Origin: Pseudomonas tolaasii NCPPB 2192
Lineage (GTDB): Bacteria; Pseudomonadota; Gammaproteobacteria; Pseudomonadales; Pseudomonadaceae
DNA: 64,000 nucleotides
Direction: 5' to 3'
Assembly: GCF_002813445.1 (NCBI RefSeq)
Contig: NZ_PHHD01000001.1
Span: 2,852,001-2,916,000, forward strand
Position 1 is the stretch's first letter. Each line of letters starts with the position of its first letter. Below the pieces are notes generated by a model. It was not told the origin of the DNA, made no database searches, and worked only from the letters and a program-made list of their open reading frames with translations. Both the position numbers and the translations under genes were made by a program. This document shows positions 1 to 7,924 of this stretch, piece by piece.

Positions 1-1
1 G

Positions 2-565
2 CAAGCCCGTCTGATGTCCCAGGCGCTGCGTAAAATCACCGGTAACATCAAGAATGCCAACTGCCTGGTGATCTTCATCAACCAGATCCGCATGAAGATC
101 GGCGTGATGTTCGGCAGCCCGGAAACCACCACGGGTGGTAACGCGTTGAAGTTCTACGCTTCGGTCCGTCTGGATATCCGCCGTACTGGCGCGGTGAAGG
201 AAGGTGACGAGGTGGTGGGCAGCGAAACCCGCGTTAAAGTCGTGAAGAACAAGGTGGCCCCGCCATTCCGTCAGGCCGAATTCCAGATTCTCTACGGCAA
301 GGGTATCTACCTGAACGGTGAGATGATCGACCTGGGCGTGCTGCACGGTTTTGTCGAGAAATCCGGTGCCTGGTATGCCTACAACGGCAGCAAGATCGGT
401 CAGGGCAAGGCCAACTCGGCCAAGTTCCTGGCGGACAACCCGGACATCGCAGCCACGCTTGAGAAGCAGATTCGCGACAAGCTGCTGACTGCAGCGCCAG
501 ACGTGAAAGCGGCCGCCAACCGTGAGCCGGTTGACGAGATGGAAGAAGTCGACACTGACATCTGA
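2..565 (+). CDS. recA: RecA recombinase, 3' part (5' end outside window)
   Basis: RecA forms the ATP-dependent nucleoprotein filament for homologous recombination and stimulates LexA self-cleavage in the SOS response. The open frame enters from the left edge, so the start and Walker motifs are missing. What is visible is about the C-terminal 187 residues. They include the conserved NQIRMKIGVMFGSPETTTGG stretch around the DNA-binding L2 loop, the KVVKNKVAPPF segment, and the acidic tail ending EVDTDI typical of the family. recX starts 8 bases after the stop, the usual Pseudomonas arrangement. The identification is near certain; only the 5' boundary is artificial. Confidence 0.98.
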   Translation, partial: QARLMSQALRKITGNIKNANCLVIFINQIRMKIGVMFGSPETTTGGNALKFYASVRLDIRRTGAVKEGDEVVGSETRVKVVKNKVAPPFRQAEFQILYGKGIYLNGEMIDLGVLHGFVEKSGAWYAYNGSKIGQGKANSAKFLADNPDIAATLEKQIRDKLLTAAPDVKAAANREPVDEMEEVDTDI

Positions 566-573
566 AGCAAACG

Positions 574-1041
574 ATGACCGTTGTACTGGATACACTCGTC
601 GCTGTTCGGCGCACCGCAATGGACCTGCTCGCTCGCCGCGAGCATGGTCGAGTCGAGCTGACGCGTAAACTGCGTCAGCGCGGCGCGGAGCCCGAAATGA
701 TCGAAACAGCCCTCGACCGTTTAACGGAAGAGGGGCTGTTGTCGGAAGCCCGTTACCTCGAAAGCTTTGTCTCCTACCGAGCCCGCTCCGGTTACGGCCC
801 AGCGCGAATTCGCGAAGAGCTGAGCCAGCGCGGCCTGCAACGCGCGGATATCGACCTTGCTTTGCGTGAGTGTGGCATCAGTTGGCAATCGCAGCTTGAA
901 GACACCTGGCGCCGCAAGTTCTCTGGCCACCTCCCGATAGATGCCAAGGAGCGAGCGAAGCAAGGACGCTTTTTGAGTTATCGCGGGTTTTCGATGGACA
1001 TGATCAGCCGGCTCTTGAGTGGTCGCGATCTGGACGATTAA
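574..1041 (+). CDS. recX: Recombination regulatory protein RecX
   Basis: RecX binds RecA filaments and inhibits their extension and ATPase activity. The 155-residue product has the family's usual length and helical-repeat composition (ARREHGRVELTRKLRQRG near residues 15-35, then YGPARIREELSQRG around 70-85). It lies 8 bases downstream of recA in the same orientation, so it is probably expressed by read-through from the SOS-controlled recA promoter. The ATG at 574 has only a weak purine-rich ribosome site; coupling to recA is likely. A terminator hairpin follows at about 1161. Confidence 0.95.
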   Translation: MTVVLDTLVAVRRTAMDLLARREHGRVELTRKLRQRGAEPEMIETALDRLTEEGLLSEARYLESFVSYRARSGYGPARIREELSQRGLQRADIDLALRECGISWQSQLEDTWRRKFSGHLPIDAKERAKQGRFLSYRGFSMDMISRLLSGRDLDD

Positions 1042-1061
1042 AAACAGAGGCGGGCCCTTTT

Positions 1062-1103
1062 GTGGCGAGGGAGCTTGCTCCCGCTGGGCTGCGAAGCGGC
1101 CCC
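1062..1103 (+). repeat. REP-like palindromic repeat (GCGAGGGAGCTTGCTCCCGC type)
   Basis: The core is the inverted repeat GAGGGAGC/TTGCTCCC followed by GCTGGGCTGCGAAGCGGCCCC. I recognise this form as common between Pseudomonas genes, with a different core from the GTGGGAGCTGGC family that dominates this window. It lies just after recX. Confidence 0.65.
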
Positions 1104-1160
1104 ACTTCGCAGACTCATCAGAACCAGAATCAACACAACCAAAATCAACACAAATAGAAA

Positions 1161-1192
1161 GGCCCACTATGAAAATAGTGGGCCTTTTTTTT
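1161..1192 (+). terminator. Rho-independent terminator after recA-recX
   Basis: A perfect 10-bp stem, GGCCCACTAT with ATAGTGGGCC and a GAAA loop, is followed by eight T residues. It ends the recA-recX transcript. The A-rich 5' side could also support termination of the convergent LOG-family gene. Confidence 0.93.
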
Positions 1193-1206
1193 GGGCCTTA
1201 AAAAAC

Positions 1207-2319
1207 TCAGGCCGGTTGCGGCGCGACTCGCTGCTGAGCCTTGCCCTGAGCCTGAGCCCAGTTTTCCGGCAGGTTGATGTAATCCACCAACTCACGCAGC
1301 CGGCCTTGATCACGGCCGTTGAAATTGAACACCAATCGCGTCAAATGGCTGAACCTTGGTTCATCATGTTCTTCGCCCGTGTACGCGAGTTGTTGAAACT
1401 CCCCACTCACACGCAAACTCGCAAACTCGCCCTGCAAATGCGCCAGTGCATGCTCGCTGAGCGGGTGATTCATGCGCACCACAAACTCACGCTTCAGCCA
1501 GCGCGTGGAGTGGAAGTTGGCGTAGAACCTGTTGATTTCATCCACGGCTTCTTCAGCGCTGTGCACAAGCCGCACCAGTTTGAGGTCGGTGGGCAAGATG
1601 TAGCGGTTGGCTTCCAGCTGGCTGCGGATAAAGTCCAGCGCGCCTTGCCAGAATCCACCGCCGGGCGCATCCAGCAATACCACCGGTACCAGCGGGCTTT
1701 TGCCGGTCTGGATCAGTGTCAGTACCTCCAGCGCTTCATCCAAAGTGCCGAAGCCTCCCGGGCAAAGCACCAGTGCGTCGGCTTCCTTGACGAAGAACAG
1801 CTTGCGGGTAAAGAAGAAATGGAAGGACAGCAGGTTCCCGGTGCCGTCGATGGTCGGGTTGGCGTGCTGCTCGAATGGCAGCGTGATGTTGAAGCCCAGA
1901 CTGTGCTCCAGGCCCGCACCTTCGTGGGCCGCGGCCATGATGCCGCCGCCCCCACCGGTGATCACCATCAGGTCGGATTTGGCCAGCATCGCGCCAACCT
2001 CGCGGGCCAGCGCGTACAGCGGGCTTTCAACCGGTGTGCGCGCGGAGCCGAATACCGTCACCTTGCGGCGGTCCTTGAACTGTTCCAGCACACGGAAAGC
2101 ATTATCCAGTTCGCGGATCGCCTGCAGGGTGATTTTGGCGTTCCAGCGGTTGCGGTCGTCCTGCGCCATGCGCAGAACGGTAAGGATCATGTCGCGATAA
2201 AGGGGGAGGTTCGGGCTATTGGGGGCGATGAGCTGAAGTTGTGCGTCGACCTGCTGCGTGAGGTCAGTGCCGTTTTGTTCAAAATGCTGGAGCAGACGGT
2301 CATTCGATTCGTAAGGCAT
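1207..2319 (-). CDS. LOG-family (TIGR00730-type) nucleotide phosphoribohydrolase-like protein
   Basis: LOG-family Rossmann proteins cleave nucleoside 5'-monophosphates at the N-glycosidic bond; bacterial members are often listed as putative lysine decarboxylases. The 370-residue product has the glycine-rich TGGGGGIMAAA (about 121-131) and the signature PGGFGTLDE (187-195). An N-terminal helical region (1-85) and a C-terminal extension (about 265-370) flank the LOG core. It is shorter than E. coli PpnN (about 454 residues) and longer than minimal LOG proteins (about 190), so the substrate cannot be read from the sequence. An AAGGAG ribosome site sits 7 bases before the ATG. Confidence 0.85.
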   Translation of the reverse strand: MPYESNDRLLQHFEQNGTDLTQQVDAQLQLIAPNSPNLPLYRDMILTVLRMAQDDRNRWNAKITLQAIRELDNAFRVLEQFKDRRKVTVFGSARTPVESPLYALAREVGAMLAKSDLMVITGGGGGIMAAAHEGAGLEHSLGFNITLPFEQHANPTIDGTGNLLSFHFFFTRKLFFVKEADALVLCPGGFGTLDEALEVLTLIQTGKSPLVPVVLLDAPGGGFWQGALDFIRSQLEANRYILPTDLKLVRLVHSAEEAVDEINRFYANFHSTRWLKREFVVRMNHPLSEHALAHLQGEFASLRVSGEFQQLAYTGEEHDEPRFSHLTRLVFNFNGRDQGRLRELVDYINLPENWAQAQGKAQQRVAPQPA

Positions 2320-2699
2320 TCAACTTCTCCTTCTTCACAGAGGCCGGGCCGCAGGCGAGAGATTCGTCCGGGGCCACGACACTGCTTGTGTCGCTGCATG
2401 CCTTAGGGCGTTGCACGATGTTCGCCAAACGGCAAAGCGGGCTCTGTATGTTCCTCGTGATTTGGAAACCTTTGCACTGCGTGTCGCAGGAGGGCAACCC
2501 TCTTTTGCCCTGAAAATGTTACAGAACGGCGTGAAAAACGCTGTCGACGGGTTACCGGGATGGCTTGATCATGAGCCGAAAAACCTATGGCTGGCAACCG
2601 GTTATTGCTCACACATCAGGCAGTTTAGTGGTCGGCGGGCAAAGGGAGCGGGGGCATGCGCGCACCGCCGGACAGCGGCGCGCGGGAATAAAGCGGAGG
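2320..2699. other. Intergenic region, no gene seen
   Basis: This is 380 bases between two leftward genes. Short open frames exist on both strands, but none has a convincing ribosome site, protein-like composition or recognisable domain. It probably carries the promoter of the LOG-family gene at its left end. I saw no clear hairpin terminator or repeat. Confidence 0.5.
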
Positions 2700-3140
2700 T
2701 TACTTTTTCTTCTTGGCGGCAGCGGGAGCCGGGCAATCGGCTTCCACGAACTTGACGGACGCCACAGGGCGGTTGATCTTGTTCTCGGTGATGTCGTAGC
2801 GCATCACCGCACCTTTGGCCATCAGCTCGCGATAACCCTTGTTCAGGCACACACTCTGGCCCAGCTGGAAATACACGGCCTTGGGGTTGGCGCGCATCTG
2901 TTCAGCACGATCCGGCTGCACGCTCAGGTGGTCGATCAGCTGCATGCCTTCAACGGTGTAGGCAACTTCCAGGGTTTTCTCATCGATTTCCCGGGGCAGG
3001 TCCTTGTTGCTTTCAGCCGCGACGCTTTGCAGTTTGCGGTTCATTTGGGCCTCCAGCAGCGAGGCCGCCTGGGCGCTCATGGGCACTACCAGCGCGAGGG
3101 CGACGGACGGAACGACAAGGCGCAGCATGGAACGCAGCAT
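2700..3140 (-). CDS. Small secreted or periplasmic protein (PA3611-like)
   Basis: The 146-residue product has a clear Sec signal peptide (hydrophobic residues about 6-24, cleavage after SAQA). The mature domain has two cysteines (SVCLNKGY and EADCPAP) that could form a disulfide, and a lysine-rich tail (AAAKKKK). Its position near recA and its features resemble P. aeruginosa PA3611, described as a quorum-sensing-influenced exported protein; that assignment is from memory. No enzymatic motif is visible. A GAGAGT ribosome site precedes the start. Confidence 0.7.
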   Translation of the reverse strand: MLRSMLRLVVPSVALALVVPMSAQAASLLEAQMNRKLQSVAAESNKDLPREIDEKTLEVAYTVEGMQLIDHLSVQPDRAEQMRANPKAVYFQLGQSVCLNKGYRELMAKGAVMRYDITENKINRPVASVKFVEADCPAPAAAKKKK

Positions 3141-3319
3141 GAAACTCTCCTGATTCGGTTACTGGTGCATAGACCAGCCACTGCGCTGTGCGTTCAGTGG
3201 CGCGCAATTATAGGTGACCCTTCGCCACTACAGCCAGGCGTATCGCTGGTAAACTGCGGCCACTTAAGCCTTGTTCGAGTTTTTTCTGTGTCGATTGACT
3301 CCTGCTCGCGGTGCATCCG

Positions 3320-4039
3320 ATGAGTCACGCCGTCTCCCGTTTGCGCACCCAGCGCCTGGCCCGGGCCGTGCGGCCGTTCCTCAATCGCGGTTCGCGTGCC
3401 GAGCGCTGCCCCGGCTGCCGGGTGATCCCAGAGTACTGCCTGTGCGCCTGGCGCCCAAAAGTGCCGGCGCGTTCTGCCATGTGCCTGTTAATGCACGACG
3501 TCGAGCCCATGAAACCCAGCAACACCGGCTGGCTGATTGCCGACGTGATCGACGACACCACTGCATTTGCCTGGTCGCGCACCGAAGTCGACCCCGACTT
3601 GCTCGCCGTGCTCGCCGACCCGCAATGGCAGCCTTACATCGTGTTCCCCGGCGAATTTGTTGCGCCGCAGCGTGTTGTCAGTGACGTAAGCGTGGGAGAG
3701 GGCAGGCGTCCGCTGTTCATCCTGCTGGACGGCACGTGGAGTGAAGCGCGCAAAATGTTCCGCAAAAGCCCGTATCTGGAGCATCTGCCGGTGCTGAGCC
3801 TGGCGCCTGAACAGTTGTCGCGTTACAAACTGCGCCGCTCCAAGCGCGATGACCATTTTTGTACCGCCGAAGTCGCCGCTTTGTGCCTGGAACTGGCTGA
3901 CGACCAGGCTGCCAGCGAAGTGCTGGACGCCTACCTCGATGTCTTCAGCACTCATTACCTGGCCGCCAAGTTTCAGATGCCTCTGGACCTGGCGGATGAG
4001 GTGCATACTCGTCTCGCACCTTATATTCCGGCGTTATAG
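3320..4039 (+). CDS. DTW-domain tRNA-uridine aminocarboxypropyltransferase
   Basis: DTW-domain proteins such as E. coli TapT (YfiP) transfer the 3-amino-3-carboxypropyl group of SAM to tRNA uridine (acp3U). The 239-residue product has an N-terminal zinc-type cluster (Cys30, Cys33, Cys40, Cys42), the diagnostic DGTW at 137-140 followed by SEARKM, and the basic SRYKLRRSKRDDHFCTAE segment at 167-184. I chose the ATG at 3320; an in-frame GTG at 3311 is an alternative adding three residues. Neither has a strong ribosome site. Family assignment is firm; the exact tRNA position modified is inferred from E. coli. Confidence 0.87.
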   Translation: MSHAVSRLRTQRLARAVRPFLNRGSRAERCPGCRVIPEYCLCAWRPKVPARSAMCLLMHDVEPMKPSNTGWLIADVIDDTTAFAWSRTEVDPDLLAVLADPQWQPYIVFPGEFVAPQRVVSDVSVGEGRRPLFILLDGTWSEARKMFRKSPYLEHLPVLSLAPEQLSRYKLRRSKRDDHFCTAEVAALCLELADDQAASEVLDAYLDVFSTHYLAAKFQMPLDLADEVHTRLAPYIPAL

Positions 4040-4152
4040 CCAGACGACGTTTGCATGATGGCACCGTAGCCGCACATCCCGCTAAAATGTCCACGGGCGC
4101 AGTGCTTGATCTCCCCCTCCGGGGCGCCCATAAAAACAGGATCATTTAATCA

Positions 4153-4803
4153 ATGGCCACATACGACATCCTGATAGCTGATGACCACCCGCTGTTTCGC
4201 AGCGCTCTGCATCAGGCTGTAACCCTGGGCCTGGGCCCGGACGTGCGTCTGGTCGAAGTGGCCAGCATTGCCGAACTGGAGGCGCGCCTCACCGAGAAAT
4301 CCGACTGGGACCTGGTGTTGCTGGACCTGAATATGCCCGGTGCCTACGGTTTTTCCGGTTTGGTGCTGTTGCGCGGGCAGTACCCGCAGATCCCGGTGGT
4401 GATGGTCTCGGCCCAGGAAGAGGCTGACGTGGTGGTGCGCTCCAAGGAGTTCGGCGCCAGCGGCTTCATTCCCAAGTCCAGTGGCATCGAAGCTATCCAG
4501 AACGCCGTGCGCATGGTGCTTGATGGCGATGTGTCCTGGCCGCCGCAAGCATTTGAAGAAATCAACGTGTCCGACGAAGCCAAGGCCGCCCGTGATGGTC
4601 TTGCCAGCCTGACGCCGCAACAGTTCCGCGTGCTGACCATGGTGTGCGAAGGCTTGTTGAACAAGCAGATTGCGTACGAGCTGAATGTGTCGGAAGCGAC
4701 CATCAAGGCCCATGTGACCGCGATTTTCCGCAAGCTGGGCGTGCGTACTCGCACCCAGGCAGCGCTGCTCTTGCAACAACTTGAGTCAATTTCGCAGCAT
4801 TAA
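4153..4803 (+). CDS. erdR: LuxR-type response regulator ErdR (CrbR)
   Basis: This is a two-component response regulator with an N-terminal receiver domain (acidic Asp10/Asp11, phosphoacceptor Asp58 in LLDLNMP) and a C-terminal LuxR-type helix-turn-helix (about residues 150-210, including GLLNKQIAYELNVSEATIK). Length (216 residues), sequence and the adjacent dgkA match ErdR of P. aeruginosa. ErdR/CrbR is known to activate acetyl-CoA synthetase and ethanol or acetate utilisation genes, working with the MxtR/CrbS kinase encoded elsewhere. No kinase gene is in this window. Confidence 0.88.
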   Translation: MATYDILIADDHPLFRSALHQAVTLGLGPDVRLVEVASIAELEARLTEKSDWDLVLLDLNMPGAYGFSGLVLLRGQYPQIPVVMVSAQEEADVVVRSKEFGASGFIPKSSGIEAIQNAVRMVLDGDVSWPPQAFEEINVSDEAKAARDGLASLTPQQFRVLTMVCEGLLNKQIAYELNVSEATIKAHVTAIFRKLGVRTRTQAALLLQQLESISQH

Positions 4804-4878
4804 GATGTTTCCGATTCACGCTTTTTTGACTTTGCGTGAACTAGCTTCCCCACTCCTTTGGTTCAGTTGCCTACATCT

Positions 4879-5241
4879 ATGTCGCCTTTCAAGGGTCAAA
4901 CCGGTATCAAACGTATCTTCAATGCAGGGGGCTATTCCCTGGATGGCCTGCGCGCAGCTTTCACCGGCGAGGCGGCATTCCGCCAGTTGGTGTTGCTGAA
5001 CGTCATCCTGATCCCGCTGAGTTTTTTTCTGCACGTCAGCCGTGTCGAACGCGCTTTGCTGATTGCAGTGTGCTTGCTGGCCCTGATCGTTGAATTGCTC
5101 AACTCGGCAGTGGAGGCGGCGATTGACCGGATTTCCCTGGACCGTCATCCGCTCTCGAAAAACGCCAAGGACATGGGCAGCGCTGCGCAATTGGTTGCGC
5201 TGACCATGATCACCCTGGTTTGGGCCGTTATCCTGGTCTGA
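4879..5241 (+). CDS. dgkA: Diacylglycerol kinase
   Basis: DgkA is an integral inner-membrane enzyme that phosphorylates diacylglycerol to phosphatidic acid, recycling lipid released during periplasmic glucan and lipopolysaccharide modification. The 120-residue length is typical. Three hydrophobic segments (about 36-52, 58-74, 103-120) and the catalytic signature VELLNSAVEAAID at 71-83 are present. I chose the ATG at 4879; an in-frame TTG at 4858 would add seven residues. It converges on finR with only 3 bases between the stops. Functionally it fits with opgD and ndvB elsewhere in the window. Confidence 0.95.
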   Translation: MSPFKGQTGIKRIFNAGGYSLDGLRAAFTGEAAFRQLVLLNVILIPLSFFLHVSRVERALLIAVCLLALIVELLNSAVEAAIDRISLDRHPLSKNAKDMGSAAQLVALTMITLVWAVILV

Positions 5242-5244
5242 CGA

Positions 5245-6171
5245 TCAGGCGATGTTCGGCAGCACGATTTCGTCGCTGCGCTGAACCCCGGCGGTGAAGG
5301 CGCGGCACAGGTCCAGGAACTCGCGCATTGCTGAGGTCTGGTACTTTTGCTTATGCCAGATGAAGTAAAACTGCCGGGCCAGGTCCAGGTCCGGGGTTTC
5401 CACCGGCACCAGGCTGCCACGGCGGAACGCGTCGCGCAGCGCCAGTCGGGAAATGCAGCCAATCCCCAAGCCTGACTCCACCGCCCGTTTGATCGCTTCG
5501 GTGTGTTCCAACTCAAGGCGTATGTTCAGCGCGCTGCGGTGATGGCGCATGGCTTGGTCAAACGTCAGCCGGGTGCCCGAGCCTTGTTCCCGCAGGATCC
5601 ACGCTTCATGGGTCAACTCGTCCATGCTCGCCACGCCACGTTTGGCCAAGTGATGCTGCGGGGCGCAAAACACCACCAGTTCATCTTCCACCCAGGTTTG
5701 CACTTCGATGTCCGGGTGGCTGCAGTCGCCTTCGATTAGACCCAGGTCAATTTCATAGTGGGCCACTTGGTGCACGATATGCGCAGTGTTCTGCACATGC
5801 AGCTTCACCTGGCTCTCCGGGTGCTGCTGCATGAAGCTACCGATCAGCAGCGTGGCCAAATAGTTGCCGATGGTCAGGGTGGCGCCCACCGCCAGCGAGC
5901 CGAAGCCGGACTTGCCATTAAGCAAATCCTCAATCTCTTTGGCCTGGTCCAGCAACGCCACCGCCTGGGGCAGCAGTTGATGACCCAGGGCATTGAGGCT
6001 CAGGCGCTTGCCCGCGCGGTCGAATAACTGACAGCTGGATTGGCGCTCCAGCTCGGTGATCGAGGTGCTGGCGGCGGATTGAGACAAGGCCAGAAGGCCA
6101 GCAGCGCGCGAGACGCTTTCCTGCTGGGCGACGGCGACGAAGACTTGCAGTTGACGGAGAGTAAATCGCAT
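5245..6171 (-). CDS. finR: LysR-type regulator FinR
   Basis: This is a LysR-type regulator of 308 residues with an N-terminal winged helix-turn-helix (helix region about 14-40, ESVSRAAGLLALSQSAAS) and a periplasmic-binding-like effector domain (about 90-300). It is divergent from fpr, the arrangement described for FinR, which activates fpr under superoxide stress in P. putida. The start was set at the ATG giving MRFTLRQLQ, the canonical LysR N-terminus. The same frame stays open upstream across the fpr antisense strand, so automated calling may over-extend this gene to about 613 residues. Confidence 0.88.
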   Translation of the reverse strand: MRFTLRQLQVFVAVAQQESVSRAAGLLALSQSAASTSITELERQSSCQLFDRAGKRLSLNALGHQLLPQAVALLDQAKEIEDLLNGKSGFGSLAVGATLTIGNYLATLLIGSFMQQHPESQVKLHVQNTAHIVHQVAHYEIDLGLIEGDCSHPDIEVQTWVEDELVVFCAPQHHLAKRGVASMDELTHEAWILREQGSGTRLTFDQAMRHHRSALNIRLELEHTEAIKRAVESGLGIGCISRLALRDAFRRGSLVPVETPDLDLARQFYFIWHKQKYQTSAMREFLDLCRAFTAGVQRSDEIVLPNIA

Positions 6172-6183
6172 ATCGATATAACC

Positions 6184-6196
6184 GATAACCCTTATC
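6184..6196. promoter_or_regulatory. Candidate operator in the finR/fpr intergenic region
   Basis: Perfect inverted repeat GATAA-CCC-TTATC in an A/T-rich stretch, 13 bases upstream of the finR start and upstream of the fpr -35 box. The position suits a LysR activator or autoregulator. Assignment to FinR is inference. Confidence 0.4.
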
Positions 6197-6208
6197 TTAA
6201 TAATCCAG

Positions 6209-6237
6209 TTAACAGATATTGTCGCCGCCATTAGAAT
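6209..6237 (+). promoter_or_regulatory. Sigma70-type promoter of fpr
   Basis: TTAACA (6209-6214), a 17-base spacer, and TAGAAT (6232-6237) give a good housekeeping promoter reading rightward. It lies 57 bases before the fpr start and just downstream of the GATAA/TTATC palindrome. Confidence 0.6.
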
Positions 6238-6294
6238 GCTGTGCAATTGCGCAACTACATTTGGCGCAGACCCATTTCCAGGAGTTCCCCGTAC

Positions 6295-7074
6295 ATGAGC
6301 AACATGAACCACGAACGTGTCCTCAGTGTTCATCACTGGAACGACACACTGTTCAGCTTCAAGTGCACCCGCGACCCGGGCCTGCGCTTCGAGAACGGTC
6401 AGTTCGTGATGATCGGCCTGCAACAGCCCAACGGCCGCCCGCTCATGCGTGCTTACTCCATTGCCAGTCCGAACTGGGAAGAGCATCTGGAGTTCTTCAG
6501 CATCAAGGTGCCAGATGGCCCGCTGACTTCCCAATTGCAGCACTTGAAGGAAGGCGACGAGATCATCATCAGCAAAAAACCGACAGGCACCCTGGTGCTT
6601 GACGATTTGAAGCCGGGCAAACACCTGTACCTGCTCAGCACCGGCACTGGCCTGGCGCCATTTATGAGCGTGATCCAGGACCCGGAAACCTACGAGCGCT
6701 TTGAAAAAGTGATCCTGTGCCACGGCGTGCGTTACGTCAACGAAGTCGCCTACCGCGAATTCATCACCGAGCACCTGCCGCAGAACGAATTCTTCGGCGA
6801 GGCCCTGCGTGACAAGTTGATTTACTACCCGACCGTGACCCGCGAGCCGTTCGAAAATGAAGGCCGTTTGACCGACCTGATGCGCAGCGGCAAGCTTTTC
6901 AGTGACATCGGCCTGCCGCCGATCAACCCTGAAGACGACCGCGCCATGCTGTGCGGCAGCCCGAGCATGCTGGACGAGACCAGTGAAGTATTGAACAGCT
7001 TCGGCCTGAAAGTTTCGCCGCGCATGCGTGAGCCGGGTGATTACCTGATCGAACGCGCATTCGTCGAAAAATAA
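6295..7074 (+). CDS. fpr: Ferredoxin-NADP+ reductase
   Basis: Fpr is an FAD enzyme moving electrons between NADPH and ferredoxin or flavodoxin, supporting iron-sulfur repair and oxidative-stress defence. The 259-residue protein has the FAD-binding RAYSIAS (52-58), the NADP-binding STGTGLAPF (115-123) and the C-terminal AFVEK end of the bacterial class. I chose the ATG at 6295 (MSNMNHERV) because AGGAG lies at 6280-6284; in-frame codons further upstream lack a ribosome site. Divergent from finR. Confidence 0.95.
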   Translation: MSNMNHERVLSVHHWNDTLFSFKCTRDPGLRFENGQFVMIGLQQPNGRPLMRAYSIASPNWEEHLEFFSIKVPDGPLTSQLQHLKEGDEIIISKKPTGTLVLDDLKPGKHLYLLSTGTGLAPFMSVIQDPETYERFEKVILCHGVRYVNEVAYREFITEHLPQNEFFGEALRDKLIYYPTVTREPFENEGRLTDLMRSGKLFSDIGLPPINPEDDRAMLCGSPSMLDETSEVLNSFGLKVSPRMREPGDYLIERAFVEK

Positions 7075-7092
7075 ACACCGATACAAAAAGTT

Positions 7093-7210
7093 GTGGGAGC
7101 TGGCTTGTGTGGGAGCTGGCTTGCCTGCGATAGCAGTGTGTCATTCAGCACATCAGTGACTGAACCACCGCAATCGCAGGCAAGCCAGCTCCCACACAAG
7201 CAGCTCCCAC
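7093..7210. repeat. REPIN with doubled ends
   Basis: The inner pair GTGGGAGCTGGCTTGCC / GGCAAGCCAGCTCCCAC spans about 7109-7195 and encloses roughly 50 unrelated bases. A second, shorter copy of the tip (GTGGGAGCTGGCTTGT at left, ACAAGCAGCTCCCAC at right) is added outside on both sides. It lies between the convergent fpr and trmO genes, where the structured RNA could also help terminate transcription. Confidence 0.9.
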
Positions 7211-7225
7211 AGTTGTTTTCGGCTT

Positions 7226-7921
7226 TTACTTGGCTGCGATCACTTCCAGCACACAAATCACCCCCGCCTCGGGATAGTGCCAACGCACCTCCACATCCCA
7301 AAACCGCACGCCATACTCGCGTTCAGGCCCAGGCGTCTGATACGCCGGGCGCGGGTCCTGTGCCAGGCACTGATCAATCAATTCCACCAGTGGCTCACCC
7401 AGGCGCTGCGCGTGGCCTTGTGCCTGTAGCAGGGCGGTCTTAAGCCACTGCACCGGAATCAGCTGCGGCGCACCGCTGGCCATCTCATTGGTTGCGGTAT
7501 CGATGATGTCGGCGTACGGCACGTAGGGTTTGATATCCAGCACCGGCGTGCCATCAAGCAGATCAATCCCGGAAACCCACAATCTGCCCGGTTCCACCTT
7601 GTCCAGCTTCACCACGGACTGGCCGATGCCGTTGGGGCGATGAGTGGCACGGGTGGCAAACACGCCCATGGACGTGTTGCCCCCCAGACGCGGCGGGCGC
7701 ACTTTCAGGCGCGGCTTGTCTTCCAGGGCTTCATGGAACAAAAACAGCAACCACACATGGCTGACCTGCTCCAGCCCCTGCACCGCCTCGCCACCGTCGA
7801 ACGGCGCCACCAGCTCCAGCACGCCACGGGCTGCGGGCGCCAGTTGCGGTTGGCGCGGGATGGCGAACTTTTCCTTGAAGCAGGAACGCACGAACCCGAC
7901 GGGCGAGACGTTGTAACCCAT
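7226..7921 (-). CDS. trmO: tRNA (N6-threonylcarbamoyladenosine37-N6)-methyltransferase TrmO
   Basis: TrmO (YaeB/TsaA family) uses SAM to methylate t6A37 of a tRNA-Thr, giving m6t6A. The 231-residue length matches E. coli TrmO (about 235). Family motifs include the N-terminal SPVGFVRSCFKEKFAIPRQP, the THRPNGIGQS segment near 110-120, and DIKPYVPYAD around 150. The next gene upstream (DUF1456) ends 3 bases before its ATG, suggesting co-transcription. tsaB, which helps make the t6A substrate, and tcdA, another t6A-modifying enzyme, are also in this window. Confidence 0.93.
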   Translation of the reverse strand: MGYNVSPVGFVRSCFKEKFAIPRQPQLAPAARGVLELVAPFDGGEAVQGLEQVSHVWLLFLFHEALEDKPRLKVRPPRLGGNTSMGVFATRATHRPNGIGQSVVKLDKVEPGRLWVSGIDLLDGTPVLDIKPYVPYADIIDTATNEMASGAPQLIPVQWLKTALLQAQGHAQRLGEPLVELIDQCLAQDPRPAYQTPGPEREYGVRFWDVEVRWHYPEAGVICVLEVIAAK

Positions 7922-7924
7922 GGC

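Noticed and set aside
5245..7086. 613-residue leftward open frame spanning finR and the antisense of fpr
   Set aside because: Only the part from MRFTLRQLQ is LysR-like; the leader is the reverse-frame shadow of fpr, common in GC-rich DNA.
7093..7210. CRISPR-like direct repeats
   Set aside because: The repeats are inverted pairs scattered singly between genes, with no regular spacer array and no cas genes.
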